A stretch of 64,000 nt of DNA from Lachnospiraceae bacterium. Lineage in GTDB: Bacteria > Bacillota > Clostridia > Lachnospirales > Lachnospiraceae. The translations under genes were made by a program, and so were the position numbers. Below, piece by piece: positions 1 to 10,750 of this stretch. Location: assembly GCA_902362715.1 (NCBI GenBank), contig CABIXN010000009.1, forward strand, positions 1-64,000. Reading direction: 5' to 3'. Under the pieces are notes generated by a model. That model did no database searches. It was not told the origin of the DNA and saw nothing but the letters and a program-made list of their open reading frames with translations. Position 1 is the first letter of the stretch. Each line of letters opens with the position of its first letter.

Positions 1-404
1 GTATACTGATACTTCCCCGCCCCAAACAGGTCAAAAGGTGTAATCATAATTACATACAGCTGATTTAATTTTCTAAAATCAATTTCTCCCGGTTCCAGCA
101 GTTTACTGTCAATCATTCCCTGATAATATCTGCTTCGCCTCGGCAGATTTCCGGTATTTTCCTTTTGGGCCTCTGTATTATATACGACCCCCTCCTCATC
201 CTGGCTCCAGACATCCAGCTTTACAAACCGCTTCAGCGGAGTGGTTCGTATTTCCTTCTCAGACTGCGGGCAGTCCTTTAAATGAACATCTCTTCCAAGA
301 ATAATTTCCAGTAAAATCTGCAGATTTCCCGGGTTTTCCATGGCCTCTGCGAATAAAAAGCGATCAAACAGTGTCAATTGTCCCAATGGTTTACTTGGTT
401 TCAA
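1..404 (-). CDS. Rpn-family PD-(D/E)XK nuclease/putative transposase (partial)
   Basis: Reading the minus strand from a TTG at 402-404 gives an open frame of at least 134 codons running off the left edge. It begins with MKPSKPLGQLTLFDRFLF and contains LDVWSQDEEG and YNTEAQ, then LPRRSRYYQGMIDSKLLE and VIMITPFDLFG. These are the hallmarks of the PDDEXK_2 / Rpn recombination-promoting nuclease family common in Lachnospiraceae. The Asp in LDVW and the Glu-x-Gln in TEAQ would be the metal-binding residues. The start is supported by AAAGGAG seven bases upstream; the nearest upstream ATG runs into a stop after six codons. The C-terminal part is outside the window. Family assignment is from memory of the motif pattern, and whether it mobilises DNA here is unknown. 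Confidence 0.72.
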   Translation of the reverse strand, partial: MKPSKPLGQLTLFDRFLFAEAMENPGNLQILLEIILGRDVHLKDCPQSEKEIRTTPLKRFVKLDVWSQDEEGVVYNTEAQKENTGNLPRRSRYYQGMIDSKLLEPGEIDFRKLNQLYVIMITPFDLFGAGKYQY

Positions 405-571
405 ATAACTTCTCCTTTCATTATAAAGAGATTTCAAAAAACTGTAAAGAAAATCTCCTGTTTCTTTTTCATCTTTTATACTTTGATAGATTTTGAGGTG
501 GTTACTTACGGATGTGTAGTAGAAAAAATAGAACTAAAATAAGAAATGTATAATTACTAATATCGTCTTTC

Positions 572-599
572 ATTATACACCATATCAAAAAAAATACAA
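572..599 (-). promoter_or_regulatory. Putative sigma-A promoter for the Rpn-family gene
   Basis: On the minus strand TTGTAT (594-599) is followed after 16 bases by TATAAT (572-577), about 170 bases upstream of the TTG start. The -35 lies inside the T-rich tail of the terminator of the adjacent giant gene, so termination and initiation signals are packed together. Confidence 0.5.
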
Positions 600-629
600 C
601 AGCCCCCGAAACTTTCGTTCCGAGGGCTG
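587..629 (-). terminator. Rho-independent terminator of the giant adhesin gene
   Basis: On the minus strand an approximately 13-bp GC-rich stem (600-612 with 617-629, containing one wobble) closes a GAAA loop and is followed by TTGTATTTTTTTT. It lies 15 bases after the adhesin stop codon. Confidence 0.9.
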
Positions 630-643
630 CCCGCTATTTCAGA

Positions 644-3600
644 TTATCTTGTTTTTCTGCGTCTTAACGCAATGGTAACTACTGCTGCTCCCAGAGCGAT
701 GACTGCCGCTGCTGTAAATCCTGCAGCATTTGCCTCATCACCTGTTTTCACAGTTGTTGTCTGTTCCGGTTCCTCCGGCTCTGCCGGTGTTTCCGGTTCT
801 TCTGGTTCTACCGGTGTTTCCGGTTCCTCCGGCTGAGGAATCTTACTCTCATCCAGCTTGTTTGTAAGGTCATAACCATTCAAAATTGTTTCATAGTTTT
901 CAACACTTACTTCTTCAATGGTATAAGTAAGAAGCTCACCGGTTTCCATATTATATTTTGGAAGATCTTTGAATTCATAAGTCCAGTTTCCATCCTGGTC
1001 TGCCGTTACTTCTGCAGTTGCTGCGATTTCTGTACCGCACAGCAGATTCACTGTAATAGATTCCGGACGCATACCATACTGATTATCATTATCAACCCAG
1101 GTCTTTGTACCGCTGATTGTTACAGCAGTTTTAGTCTCCTCTTTCAGTGAATTAATCAGATTATATCCGTCTAAAACGGCTTCATAATCTGTCTCTTCAA
1201 TTGGAGTTTCTCCGATCAGAGTTTCTTTGATGGTATAGGTATACATTTTTCCTGATTCATCATACTTATCAAGTGTTCCAAAATCATATTTCCAGTCATT
1301 TTCAGCACTCAGTACTTTTGTATAGGCGTCGCCTTCCATCTTTACAGCATCGCTGCCGGGCAGACTTCTCCAAAGCTCAACGGTTACTGATTCCGGACGG
1401 TTTTCAGGTGAAATATTCTTCCACTCTTTTGTTCCGCTTACATCCGTTTTACCTTCCAGTGTGTTAGTGATAGTAAATCCGTCAATGGATTTTCTGTAGG
1501 AATCGCTTCCCTCTAAAGTTACATCTTTCTCATCCACTGTATACGTATAGATTTTACCATTTTCATCGGCAGCCGGCACATCAAATTTGGCCTGCCACAA
1601 GGATCCGGTGATTTCCTGTTCCTTATACACATTTCCATTCTGGAGCAGGGTAACCGTAATGCTTTCCGGTCTGAGTCCTTCTGCATCCTGGTTATCATTC
1701 CATGCTTTTTGAACAGTAATAGTTGTATTTCCGGGATCATATACGTTTGTCAGCACAAATCCTGTTTCCACAGATCCTTCTGTTGATTTCAAAGTGTAAT
1801 TTTCAATCTTATCTTCTGTTACAGCATACTGATAGAGATTTCCTTCTTCATCATACATCGGATAGGTATCTGCAAAAGCTTTCATCCAGTCGTTGCTGTT
1901 TTCACCAGCAGTACTCTGTACATCCTCCTGGTCTTCTGCCTCCTGATCTTTTGCTGCATTATCCGCAGGTTTTTGAGCATCTGCTTTTGTAAGTGTCAGA
2001 CCCTCTACAACTGTTCCATTCTGTGTAAGAGAAACTTTTAAGGTCTCCGGTCTTTGATTCTGACTGTTTTCATCATCCATCCAGTGCTTGGTAACCTTAA
2101 TAGGATTTACATCCGGGTGATACTCGCCGGTTAATGTGTTAGTAATATTGTAACCGTTCTCAGAATAAGCTACTTTATAGGTATTTCCATTATAAGTAAT
2201 CTGATTGGATGATTCACCCTTCTCTTTTACAGAATACTGGTATAAGTTACCGTCCTTATCATACTTACTCTGATCAGCAAAGGTAAAGGACCAGTCTGTA
2301 GACGTTCCTACTTTCTGCTTTGTTACATATTCACTTTCGCCTGCGGCTTCTCTATAAAGCTCTACTGTAATCTCATCCGGGCGTTCCTCATCTTTTGCAG
2401 CATCTTTCCAGATCTTTTCACCGCTGATATCTACAGTTCCGGTAAGTGTATTGGTAATTGCAAGGCCATTTTCTGATACTTTATAATCACCGGCTGTCTG
2501 TGTTGTTTGATCAACAGCTTTGCCGTCTACACTATTTTCCTGAACCGTATATACATGTTCTATGATACCTCCAGCTGTGTATTTCTCCAGATCCTTAAAG
2601 GTATAAGTCCATGTATTGCCTTTTACTTCCACACCTTCTGTATCGGCTGTCAGTTTCACAATCTTATCTGCCAGTGGTTTTCCATCCTGTACAAGCTGTA
2701 CCTGAATTTCAGGAATATTGCTTCCGGCAACACCTTCCCATGTTTTTGTGATAGTTGCTGCAGTTGTCAATACTGCTGTATCATCAGTGAGTTTATTGGT
2801 AATCTCATTTCCTGCATCATTCACACTCACTTCATAGGAACCTGCTTTTCCGTTTTCCACGTTTACAGAAACACCATTCTGTGTAATTTTTGTTTCTTCT
2901 ACACTGTAATGATATTTTGTTACGCCATCTTCCTGATATTCCGGCAGATCTTTAAATGTGTGAGACCAGTTATCCTGAATATCTTCTTTTGTAAAGGTAT
3001 ACTCTGCATATACAGCATTATCCTGCTTCAACTGCACTGTAATACTGTCCGGAAGATCTTCTGTCAGTTCACTGCCCTTAGCATCTGTCCACTTCTTAGT
3101 AACAGTAAAGGAAGTTGCCGCCTTCTCTGTATCAGATGCATAGCGGTTCTCAATCACTGTAGCATCTTTATCCTGCTGAGTATATGTGGTAAAGAAGTCT
3201 CCTGTTCTTCCACCTTCTACTTTTGCTGAACCGATTTTTGTTTCCTTAGCAGTATACGTATATGGTGTGATTCCATTGTCGGCATATTTACGTAAATTTT
3301 CATAAGTATATGCCCACTGGGTATCATTTACACCGTTATCTGCAGTGAGAACTACTTCACTTCCTGCATCTTTATTGTCCTGCATTAACTGTATTGTAAT
3401 GCTTTCCGGTATATTCGCCAAAGTAACATCTGCCCAGTTTTTAGTTACAGGATAATTGATAAGTGCTTTATCATCCTCCTGCTTTAAGGTATTGGTGATG
3501 GTAAGGCCATCCAGTTTTACATTATAATCTCCAACAGTTCCCACAGAGCTGTCTGTATCAGAATATGCAGCATCTGCTGTTGTACTGCCGGCTGTCACAC

Positions 3601-6600
3601 TCAGTTCTTTTACCGTATACTGATATTTGTCTACATCCGGAGAATAAACCGGCAGATCCTCAAAAGTATAAGTCCATACATTGGCATCGGCATCAGATGT
3701 ATTCTCAGCCTTTGTGATGTCAACAGGATCTCCATATTCTATTCCATCTTGATATAACTGAACCTGAATGCTGTCCGGAAGATTGTTTACTTCCACGTCT
3801 TTCCAGGTCTTGGTGATGGTGATATCCTCAGCATTTTCAGTAAATTTGTTGGTAATTGTTCCACCAGAAACCGTTACAGCATAATCTCCTGCCTTGCCCT
3901 TTACAACATCTGCCGCGCCTACTTTTGTCTCTTCTACAGAATAAGTATATGGCGTAATTCCATCATCCTCATATTTGCGGAGATTTGTAAAGGTATGTTT
4001 CCAGTCCTGTATATCATCCGCTGTAAAAGTATACTCTGTTCCATATGCAGTATCGTTCTGATACAGCTGAACAGTGATGTCATCCGGAAGGGTTGTTCCG
4101 GCAGGTACATCCCAGATTTTTTCTACTGGAAACTCGGTTGTCTGATCTCTGTCACCTTCAGCCTTTAATGTATTTGTAATATCCATACCGGATAAAGCTA
4201 CTGTATAATCTCCAACTGTACCGGTTACCGCATCCTGATAAACTACAGATGCTGTCTCCTGGCCTGAGGTAATACTTACTTCCTTTACAGTATATACATA
4301 CTCATTTCCATCGGAATCATATTTAGGAAGTGTCACTCCGTCAAAATCAAAGCTCCATAAAGCAGCATCCGCCTGCTCTTCTTTGTTTACACTGATTTTT
4401 ACTTCCTTTTGAGCCGTATCTTCTGCCGGTTCAAGAGTTCCTCCATTTACAGACCGGTAAAGAGCCACACTGATGCTGTCCGGAATGTTACTTTCTTCCA
4501 CATCCGCCCAGGTCTTTGTTCCTGCAAGGTCTGCTCCATCTACCGTTCCTTCCAGCGTGTTTGTAATATGCAGTCCGGAATTATCATACGTTACCTTATA
4601 ATCGGTATCAGCAACAGCATTCTGACCAATCTTTGTCTCAACTACATAGTACTCATACTTCTCATCATTCTGATCATAAATGGGAAGATCCTTGAATGTA
4701 TAATTCCATATGCTGCCAGTCTTGTTCCATTCCAGTTCCAGATTCTGTCCATACAGATCGGTTGTTACAGTTTCGTCCTGATCACCGGCTTTTCTGTGAA
4801 GCTCAATGGTAATATCAGAGGGAATGTTGTTACCGGTTACCTTTTCCCAGGTTTTCGTTCCTGTCAGATCCTGAATTAAAGTTACATACGTATTGGTAGC
4901 TGTATAGGTGAATGTGCCTCCTGTTCCCTGATTATCACTGATCTCTGATACTATTTTGTAGGTTTCGGTTTCGGAAATCGGATCTTCTTTTACTGTATAG
5001 GTGATCACTTCTCCCTCTGCGTTATATTTGGGGAGAGCACCGCTTGTTACAGTAGATTCAGGAGCAGATGCCGGAATGATAAGATGATCAACTGCCGTTG
5101 ACGGATTTTCTCCATACACATCGAAGTTTACATCCTCAATGGTATAGCTGTCCGGATTGTCCACCCAGTCTTTTGTAACGGAAACCGTGGTACTATCTGT
5201 TAATGTATTCGTAACGGTAAAGTCATTTCCTGCCCCGTCATCTGTTACCACAGACTGATACAATCCTGCTTTACCATCCGTTACCGGCTGATCACCAACC
5301 ATTGTCTCTGTTACCGTATAATCTACCTTCATTCCATTCTGGTACTCCGGCAGATCATCCCAGGTATAAGTCCAAGTTCCGTCTGACAAGATCTGCTCTG
5401 CAGTAATGCCAAGGTCTGCTAAATCTACTTTAGCTCCATCCGTTGTAACTGCACTTAATTCAACAGTCACAGTATCAGGACGCTGATCTGCAAGAGCTGC
5501 ATCTTTCCACACTTTTGTTACAGTCTTACTAATTTCTCCATCAGCAAGCGTATTCGTAAATGAGTACGCTATATTGCCAGCCGTATCTGTATCAGAATCT
5601 ACCGTATAAGTATAGCCATCGGCCCATTCTACTGGATCATCACCAAGCTGACTAAATTCTTTTACGGAATAATTAATTTTCTGTCCCTGACCATTATATT
5701 TTGGAAGATCCGTCCAGTTTCCTGATAAGACATCATCAGTAAATGTAAGGGGACTCTTTGCCGCAGGCGACTGCTGTCCGCCATCTGCCTGACTGTACAA
5801 TACCATATACAGGTTATCCGGTCTCTTCTGAGCAGCATCATTATCATCTACCCATGTCTTATCTACAGACACATCCACTGTAGTATCTGTACTCAGCTGA
5901 TTGGTGACAATAAAGTTCTTATCATCATCCGGATCAGCCTGAACCGTTGTTTTGTAAGAATCACCTGGAAGTGTTCCCATGGTCTCTTCTACAGTATAAG
6001 CTATCTTTTCACCTGTATCAGGATTATAAACCGGAAGATTCTCCCAGAGTGCCTGAGTTGTTCCATTCCAGATCTCCGGAGTGCCATCCGGGGTGATTAC
6101 TCTTTCTCCTCCGGATACCGCTGTGCCGTCCGCTTGCAGTGTAAATGTAATCTGATCCGGCCTGGTTGTGTAAGCATTATTGTTATCAATCCAAACTTTT
6201 TCGGCCGTTCTTTCAGTCACGCCCAAATCATTGGTAATTGTAAACTGATAATCTGCTGTACTTTCAGTTGACACTTTATACACTTCTGTATCCGATACCT
6301 GAATCAGTCCAGTATCCTCATCAACCGGATATTCTTTATATCCGCCTGAAGCAGATGCATCCGGAACAAGCAGCGTTTCTTTTACTGTATATACAATTGG
6401 TTCATAGTTACCGGTATCAGGATCTTGTGTAAGCAGCGGAAGATGCCATTCATCATTCTCCCATGTGTAACTCCAGGGCTCGGTCTCTGTGCCGTCTAAA
6501 ATAACACTGGCTTCTTTCTCTGAAAGATACTTCATGGTAAATGTAACGGTTTTACTGTCGTCTGTTTCTGTACGCTCTGCTTTTGCTGCAGGCAGTATAT

Positions 6601-9600
6601 GTTCCTCAAACTGACCGCTTCCATCCGCTTTTGCTATAGAATATACAGTTTTTGCATCCGAAATACCAAGCTTGCCGCCATAGGTATCTGACACGGTAAT
6701 CCGCACTTCTACTTTGTCAGCATAACTGCCGCTGCCCGGCGTACCAACAGAACCATAGGTAAATGTGTATTCCTTTGACTTAGAACCTGCAAAGTCTGTA
6801 AGGGGGACATCCTGTGTACCCAGATCGTTTCCGCCATATTGTACCTGCAGTACTGCATCTGAACTTTCATCAGCCTGTGTCAACGTGGCAACAACCTGAT
6901 TCTGCGCATCTACCTGAGCGGAATCTTTCACCACCTGTCCATTGGCCAGAAGCTCTACCTTTAACTTATAGTCTTCGGGAGCATCTGCCGGCTCTCCGTC
7001 TTTTGTCCATTCTTTTGTTACACTTGGAGAAAATGTTGCATTTGGAACATTTGTTAATGCAAACGTTACAACTGTATCTGTTTCGGTTCTTTCTACAGTG
7101 CCATCTAAAACCCAGCCGCTGGTACCGCTGATTTCTTTTACCGTATAATTTACTTCTACCGGAACAGGATTATTCAGTTCTGTGTAATCCAAGACAATAT
7201 TTCCGCCGGAGTCTGTCAGATATCTTGGCAGAGATGTTTCACCCCAGGTATGAGAAAAGAGATTTCCCTGATTTAACTCAACGGTTGTAAACGCTCCGCT
7301 GCCCTCCTGGGAAGTAATGGTATCTCCATTCTGGTCTACATAAGAATAAGTCTGATAAAGCCCCACTTCGATCTTGGCACTGGAAAGTCCGGCATTATCG
7401 TTTGGAATCACATTTCCATTTCCATCCAGCCAGGTCTTATTCACAGTAATGGATTTTCCATATGTATTATCTGCAATCTGAACGGCTACCCGGCCATTGT
7501 TGCCAAGATATGCGTCTAATGCCCCAGCTGTTAGTTCTGATGTAAAATATCCCGAATCTGTATGAGTCTTATTGTTTTCATTCTTGGTATCATCTGGGTT
7601 ATCTATCACAATTGTATAGGAAACATCATACCAGTAAGATCCGTCCTCCTTGACTTCCGGAGTAGTAGATAAATGCATATCTACAGATTTCTGATTCTGA
7701 CCTGCCGCTTCCCAGTAACTGCTTTCAAGCACCCCATATTTGATTCCGGAATCCGTTCTCTGTGTTTCCACAATAAATTCGAAGTTAACTTCTATACCTT
7801 CTTCAGCTTCATTGGTTATTCCGTCAACCAGCACTTTAAAGGTTCCTTCTGCAGGCCGGTTTGCTTCCCCGCTTTCTGTTACAGTTCCCCAGGTACTTCC
7901 ATCAGAAAACAAAATACCAGTGGCCGAATGTTCAGCTCCGTCTGCAGAATGATACACAAAATAATCTTTGAAGTTAGCTTCTGTAAGCTCATTCTCATTC
8001 TCAGGCTGGACAACCTCAAAAGATCCCACATAGGATTTTGTCATCGTCCCTTTATCTAGTTCTTTCTCCTGATACTGCTGGGTCCCTTCTGTATACTTGT
8101 AATATACATTGCTGTAATATGTGTTCTTTCCCACTACAATCTCATACGTTCCGTCACTCTGAGCCTCAACATTGATTCTCTTTCCATTGAGATCTTCCAC
8201 ATAAAGCTGACCATCATCATCTGTCTTTAATTCCATATAAACAGAGATAATTTCCTGACCTGTATTTTCTACGGTCTGTTTCGTGGTAATTGGAACATTA
8301 TTAGCTGTAGCTGTAGTATTGCTCAGGCTAGCAGTCTTACCATTTACAGTTACAGAATCAATTTCATAAGAATAGCTTCCACTTCCCCAGTTTCTATGGC
8401 GGGACACATCAAATGATATTACAGCATTTGCTATCATTTCACTTCCGTTATCTGCTTTTCCTGTAACCAGAATAGTTGTACTGCCTTGATAACTACCAGA
8501 ACTACCGGTTAAATCTGCAGAATATGTCCTTCCATCGTATGAAAAACTTACTCTGCTATTATTTGCTGACAGATTTGTCAGGGTAACATCCGCCGTACCA
8601 TTTACAGTCACCGTCTGCGTTTTGCTGGCTTCCATATCTACTTTCAGATATTTTGCACTTCCTTCAATCACCTCTGAGGTATACCCGGTTTTATAGTAAT
8701 AGGGGTTTTCCAAAGAAGGATTAAATTCAACGGTTGTCTTTGCCTGCTTATTCTTAAAATCATAAAGATTGGTGTAGAATGCATAATCATGAAACTCAGC
8801 TGCATCTTTATCCAACAGATTTCCAGCCTCATCAATCTTTAATCCGTCAGAGGAAAGATCCGCAGTTTCCTCAAGCCCCACTTCATAGAGCATACGAATA
8901 GGCTCAAGATTAGAATCATTATAATCATTGGCACGGCTGTACATCGGAAGCAGCGCACTTGGGAAGCTCCAGGTCACCTTCCAGTAACCTTTCTGGCCGT
9001 TTACCGTCAGATCACTATCAAATTCTGCCTGAAAATCCACATCATACAAGTCATAGCTTTTACCATCTTCTGTAACAACAGGACCTGTAACGCTGTCTCC
9101 GTCCTGATTTGTTCCATTAAATCTGTATGAGCCGTCCGTCTGTTTTTCGAAAACATAGTTCACACCCCTATAGCGGAGATACTGCTTTTCACCTTTTAAT
9201 TCCATCTTGTATCCAAGATAATCTGAAAAAGTGATCTTGCTTCCTGCTGCCGCACCGCCGCCGGATTCACTCACCGGGTTATTGACACTGGTTGTTACCT
9301 GTGGCTCCACTTCCATGTCTGCAAGAATATCCGCAAAAATCTGTTTTAACTGCTCTTCTGTAATAGAACCGCCAAAATACTTATCTGCGTAATTATAATT
9401 ACTGCCATATGTGGAATCCCGTGCCAGAATCTGTTTTATACTCGTTACAGTACTATCCCTATCTGCATCCGTTGTGGAGGGCTCCAGGGTAAAATGAGTC
9501 CATTCACTGTTCGTTATGCCAAGACCAATGGTATAAAACTTAGATATAGCTGTCTCATCTGTATAATCGGAAAAGATCTCACTGTATCTGTCCCCATAAA

Positions 9601-10579
9601 TCTCTTTATATTCTTGATTGAGCTTGTCCTTGGCATAATTGGCAGTCAGCATTGTGTAAGCACCTACTTCTGCATCCTTGGCAGGTCTGCCATTACCTGC
9701 TGTACCAGTATAACTGCTGCCATTCAAATTCTGATATCCATCATAAGCATATCCTGCAGCTCCATCCGTCAATAATACTAGAATGGGGATTCTTGCAACA
9801 TCTTCGGATTTAGAAGCTTTATCCAGCATATCCATTCCTTTATAGATACCTGCCTGGGTAGGTGTCCCGCCGGTTACGCTTTTACTGCTGGTTACATTGT
9901 TTCCCTGGCTGTTTTGGACATAATAACCACTATTATTACTACGTCTTGCAGACCGGATAGAGCTGCTGCTGTACTGCAGATACTCTCCGTCAGACGATGT
10001 TGTATAATGGTCAAGACTGAACAGTTCTGTCGCATTGCTGGTCGAACCGCTGCTGCCACTGTAAGCTACAATTCCGATCCGGTTATTCTCATTTTCCATC
10101 AACGTTGTAATGGCCGGATTTACGGCATCTACCATTGCCTGAGCCTTGCTGTTGCTGCCCCATGAAGAAGAGATTCCGTCTGTCATACTTCCGGAAAAGT
10201 CCAGCACAAATACAACGTCATAAGCTACAAGCTCTTCTGTGGCTTCCATACTGGTAGTTACCGTACTGTAAGTCTGTCCCATAGCTGACAGGGCTATATT
10301 AAAATTATCCTCCCCGGCAGCTGCTCCATAAATGGTCCCTGTTGTAACCGATTTATCTGTCCAGATCTTACCATCCTCTGAGGGGCTTCCATTAAAAATG
10401 GTTTCACTCTGAGATGTATCAGGGTCTGCTATCAGAGTTGCTGAGAATCCTTCCATATTTGAATTCTTATCCTCTGATGCATACACTGTTTTTTGTGGCA
10501 CCAGTGAAATACCCATCGCTACCGCCAGAATCAGAGCCACTATAGCTGTCAGAATCCTGACCCTTCTTTTTCTTATCAT
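644..10579 (-). CDS. Giant VWA / Cna-B repeat surface adhesin (pilus-tip-like)
   Basis: This 3311-residue protein is predicted to be exported and wall-anchored. Residues 1-35 form a signal peptide (RKRR, hydrophobic core, cleavage after VYAS). A von Willebrand A domain spans about 118-420, with an intact MIDAS motif D127-F-S-G-S131. A non-repetitive region reaches about residue 1040. I count 18 Cna-B-like domains from there to about 3240, each starting with a T-K-x-W motif, then (R)PDSITVxLxxxG, a LPxYxxxGxxxxYTVxE motif and a closing ITN. The Lys, Glu and Asn are the residues that form isopeptide bonds in this family. A Pro/Glu repeat linker, VKTGD, a hydrophobic stretch and RRRKTR make the sorting signal. 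No sortase is in the window. The design resembles pilus-tip adhesins such as RrgA, so host or mucus binding is likely but the ligand is unknown. It lies downstream of a two-component system and has its own terminator. Confidence 0.95.
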   Translation of the reverse strand: MIRKRRVRILTAIVALILAVAMGISLVPQKTVYASEDKNSNMEGFSATLIADPDTSQSETIFNGSPSEDGKIWTDKSVTTGTIYGAAAGEDNFNIALSAMGQTYSTVTTSMEATEELVAYDVVFVLDFSGSMTDGISSSWGSNSKAQAMVDAVNPAITTLMENENNRIGIVAYSGSSGSTSNATELFSLDHYTTSSDGEYLQYSSSSIRSARRSNNSGYYVQNSQGNNVTSSKSVTGGTPTQAGIYKGMDMLDKASKSEDVARIPILVLLTDGAAGYAYDGYQNLNGSSYTGTAGNGRPAKDAEVGAYTMLTANYAKDKLNQEYKEIYGDRYSEIFSDYTDETAISKFYTIGLGITNSEWTHFTLEPSTTDADRDSTVTSIKQILARDSTYGSNYNYADKYFGGSITEEQLKQIFADILADMEVEPQVTTSVNNPVSESGGGAAAGSKITFSDYLGYKMELKGEKQYLRYRGVNYVFEKQTDGSYRFNGTNQDGDSVTGPVVTEDGKSYDLYDVDFQAEFDSDLTVNGQKGYWKVTWSFPSALLPMYSRANDYNDSNLEPIRMLYEVGLEETADLSSDGLKIDEAGNLLDKDAAEFHDYAFYTNLYDFKNKQAKTTVEFNPSLENPYYYKTGYTSEVIEGSAKYLKVDMEASKTQTVTVNGTADVTLTNLSANNSRVSFSYDGRTYSADLTGSSGSYQGSTTILVTGKADNGSEMIANAVISFDVSRHRNWGSGSYSYEIDSVTVNGKTASLSNTTATANNVPITTKQTVENTGQEIISVYMELKTDDDGQLYVEDLNGKRINVEAQSDGTYEIVVGKNTYYSNVYYKYTEGTQQYQEKELDKGTMTKSYVGSFEVVQPENENELTEANFKDYFVYHSADGAEHSATGILFSDGSTWGTVTESGEANRPAEGTFKVLVDGITNEAEEGIEVNFEFIVETQRTDSGIKYGVLESSYWEAAGQNQKSVDMHLSTTPEVKEDGSYWYDVSYTIVIDNPDDTKNENNKTHTDSGYFTSELTAGALDAYLGNNGRVAVQIADNTYGKSITVNKTWLDGNGNVIPNDNAGLSSAKIEVGLYQTYSYVDQNGDTITSQEGSGAFTTVELNQGNLFSHTWGETSLPRYLTDSGGNIVLDYTELNNPVPVEVNYTVKEISGTSGWVLDGTVERTETDTVVTFALTNVPNATFSPSVTKEWTKDGEPADAPEDYKLKVELLANGQVVKDSAQVDAQNQVVATLTQADESSDAVLQVQYGGNDLGTQDVPLTDFAGSKSKEYTFTYGSVGTPGSGSYADKVEVRITVSDTYGGKLGISDAKTVYSIAKADGSGQFEEHILPAAKAERTETDDSKTVTFTMKYLSEKEASVILDGTETEPWSYTWENDEWHLPLLTQDPDTGNYEPIVYTVKETLLVPDASASGGYKEYPVDEDTGLIQVSDTEVYKVSTESTADYQFTITNDLGVTERTAEKVWIDNNNAYTTRPDQITFTLQADGTAVSGGERVITPDGTPEIWNGTTQALWENLPVYNPDTGEKIAYTVEETMGTLPGDSYKTTVQADPDDDKNFIVTNQLSTDTTVDVSVDKTWVDDNDAAQKRPDNLYMVLYSQADGGQQSPAAKSPLTFTDDVLSGNWTDLPKYNGQGQKINYSVKEFSQLGDDPVEWADGYTYTVDSDTDTAGNIAYSFTNTLADGEISKTVTKVWKDAALADQRPDTVTVELSAVTTDGAKVDLADLGITAEQILSDGTWTYTWDDLPEYQNGMKVDYTVTETMVGDQPVTDGKAGLYQSVVTDDGAGNDFTVTNTLTDSTTVSVTKDWVDNPDSYTIEDVNFDVYGENPSTAVDHLIIPASAPESTVTSGALPKYNAEGEVITYTVKEDPISETETYKIVSEISDNQGTGGTFTYTATNTYVTLIQDLTGTKTWEKVTGNNIPSDITIELHRKAGDQDETVTTDLYGQNLELEWNKTGSIWNYTFKDLPIYDQNDEKYEYYVVETKIGQNAVADTDYKVTYDNSGLHITNTLEGTVDGADLAGTKTWADVEESNIPDSISVALYRSVNGGTLEPAEDTAQKEVKISVNKEEQADAALWSFDFDGVTLPKYDSDGNEYVYTVKEVSITSGQETASVVYQDAVTGTVGDYTVALSGMDITNTLKAEGDRDQTTEFPVEKIWDVPAGTTLPDDITVQLYQNDTAYGTEYTFTADDIQDWKHTFTNLRKYEDDGITPYTYSVEETKVGAADVVKGKAGDYAVTVSGGTITNKFTENAEDITITKTWKDVEVNNLPDSIQVQLYQDGIEYGDPVDITKAENTSDADANVWTYTFEDLPVYSPDVDKYQYTVKELSVTAGSTTADAAYSDTDSSVGTVGDYNVKLDGLTITNTLKQEDDKALINYPVTKNWADVTLANIPESITIQLMQDNKDAGSEVVLTADNGVNDTQWAYTYENLRKYADNGITPYTYTAKETKIGSAKVEGGRTGDFFTTYTQQDKDATVIENRYASDTEKAATSFTVTKKWTDAKGSELTEDLPDSITVQLKQDNAVYAEYTFTKEDIQDNWSHTFKDLPEYQEDGVTKYHYSVEETKITQNGVSVNVENGKAGSYEVSVNDAGNEITNKLTDDTAVLTTAATITKTWEGVAGSNIPEIQVQLVQDGKPLADKIVKLTADTEGVEVKGNTWTYTFKDLEKYTAGGIIEHVYTVQENSVDGKAVDQTTQTAGDYKVSENGLAITNTLTGTVDISGEKIWKDAAKDEERPDEITVELYREAAGESEYVTKQKVGTSTDWSFTFADQSKYDKDGNLYQYSVKEKGESSNQITYNGNTYKVAYSENGYNITNTLTGEYHPDVNPIKVTKHWMDDENSQNQRPETLKVSLTQNGTVVEGLTLTKADAQKPADNAAKDQEAEDQEDVQSTAGENSNDWMKAFADTYPMYDEEGNLYQYAVTEDKIENYTLKSTEGSVETGFVLTNVYDPGNTTITVQKAWNDNQDAEGLRPESITVTLLQNGNVYKEQEITGSLWQAKFDVPAADENGKIYTYTVDEKDVTLEGSDSYRKSIDGFTITNTLEGKTDVSGTKEWKNISPENRPESVTVELWRSLPGSDAVKMEGDAYTKVLSAENDWKYDFGTLDKYDESGKMYTYTIKETLIGETPIEETDYEAVLDGYNLINSLKEETKTAVTISGTKTWVDNDNQYGMRPESITVNLLCGTEIAATAEVTADQDGNWTYEFKDLPKYNMETGELLTYTIEEVSVENYETILNGYDLTNKLDESKIPQPEEPETPVEPEEPETPAEPEEPEQTTTVKTGDEANAAGFTAAAVIALGAAVVTIALRRRKTR

Positions 10580-10715
10580 AACCTTTTTCCTTTCTACCTC
10601 CTCTGGTGCGAGCTATGTCATCTTCGATAGCGTATTTCAATGATTGTTCCACTTTTTCACCCCTTATTTTTCTAAATTTCCTTCAAAAAAGGATAAAATA
10701 CCACTATCTTCGTAA

Positions 10716-10744
10716 AGTATATAAAAGCCACTGTGACCAATCCG
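10716..10744 (-). promoter_or_regulatory. Possible activator-dependent promoter of the adhesin gene
   Basis: On the minus strand TATACT (10716-10721) is a fair -10 box, but 17 bases upstream there is only CGGATT, a poor -35. A strong terminator and repeat copy A separate this gene from the upstream regulator, so it needs its own promoter. A good -10 with a poor -35 would suit activation by the adjacent response regulator. This is inference. Confidence 0.3.
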
Positions 10745-10750
10745 TTACTT

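Noticed and set aside
2507..3229. 240-codon plus-strand ORF antisense to the adhesin
   Set aside because: Lies in the repetitive Cna-B region, Cys/Ile/Phe-rich composition typical of an antisense shadow, no ribosome site.
1040..8000. Regular sequence repetition suggesting a tandem-repeat or CRISPR-like array
   Set aside because: The periodicity is that of Cna-B protein domains (about 90-140 codons) within one open frame; no short direct repeats with unique spacers were found anywhere in the window.
10467..10652. GTG-start ORF overlapping the adhesin start (MEQSLKYAIEDDIARTRGG...)
   Set aside because: It has a fair GGGG site and could be a short leader peptide, but most of it overlaps the adhesin out of frame and encodes low-complexity residues. 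Not supported enough to call.
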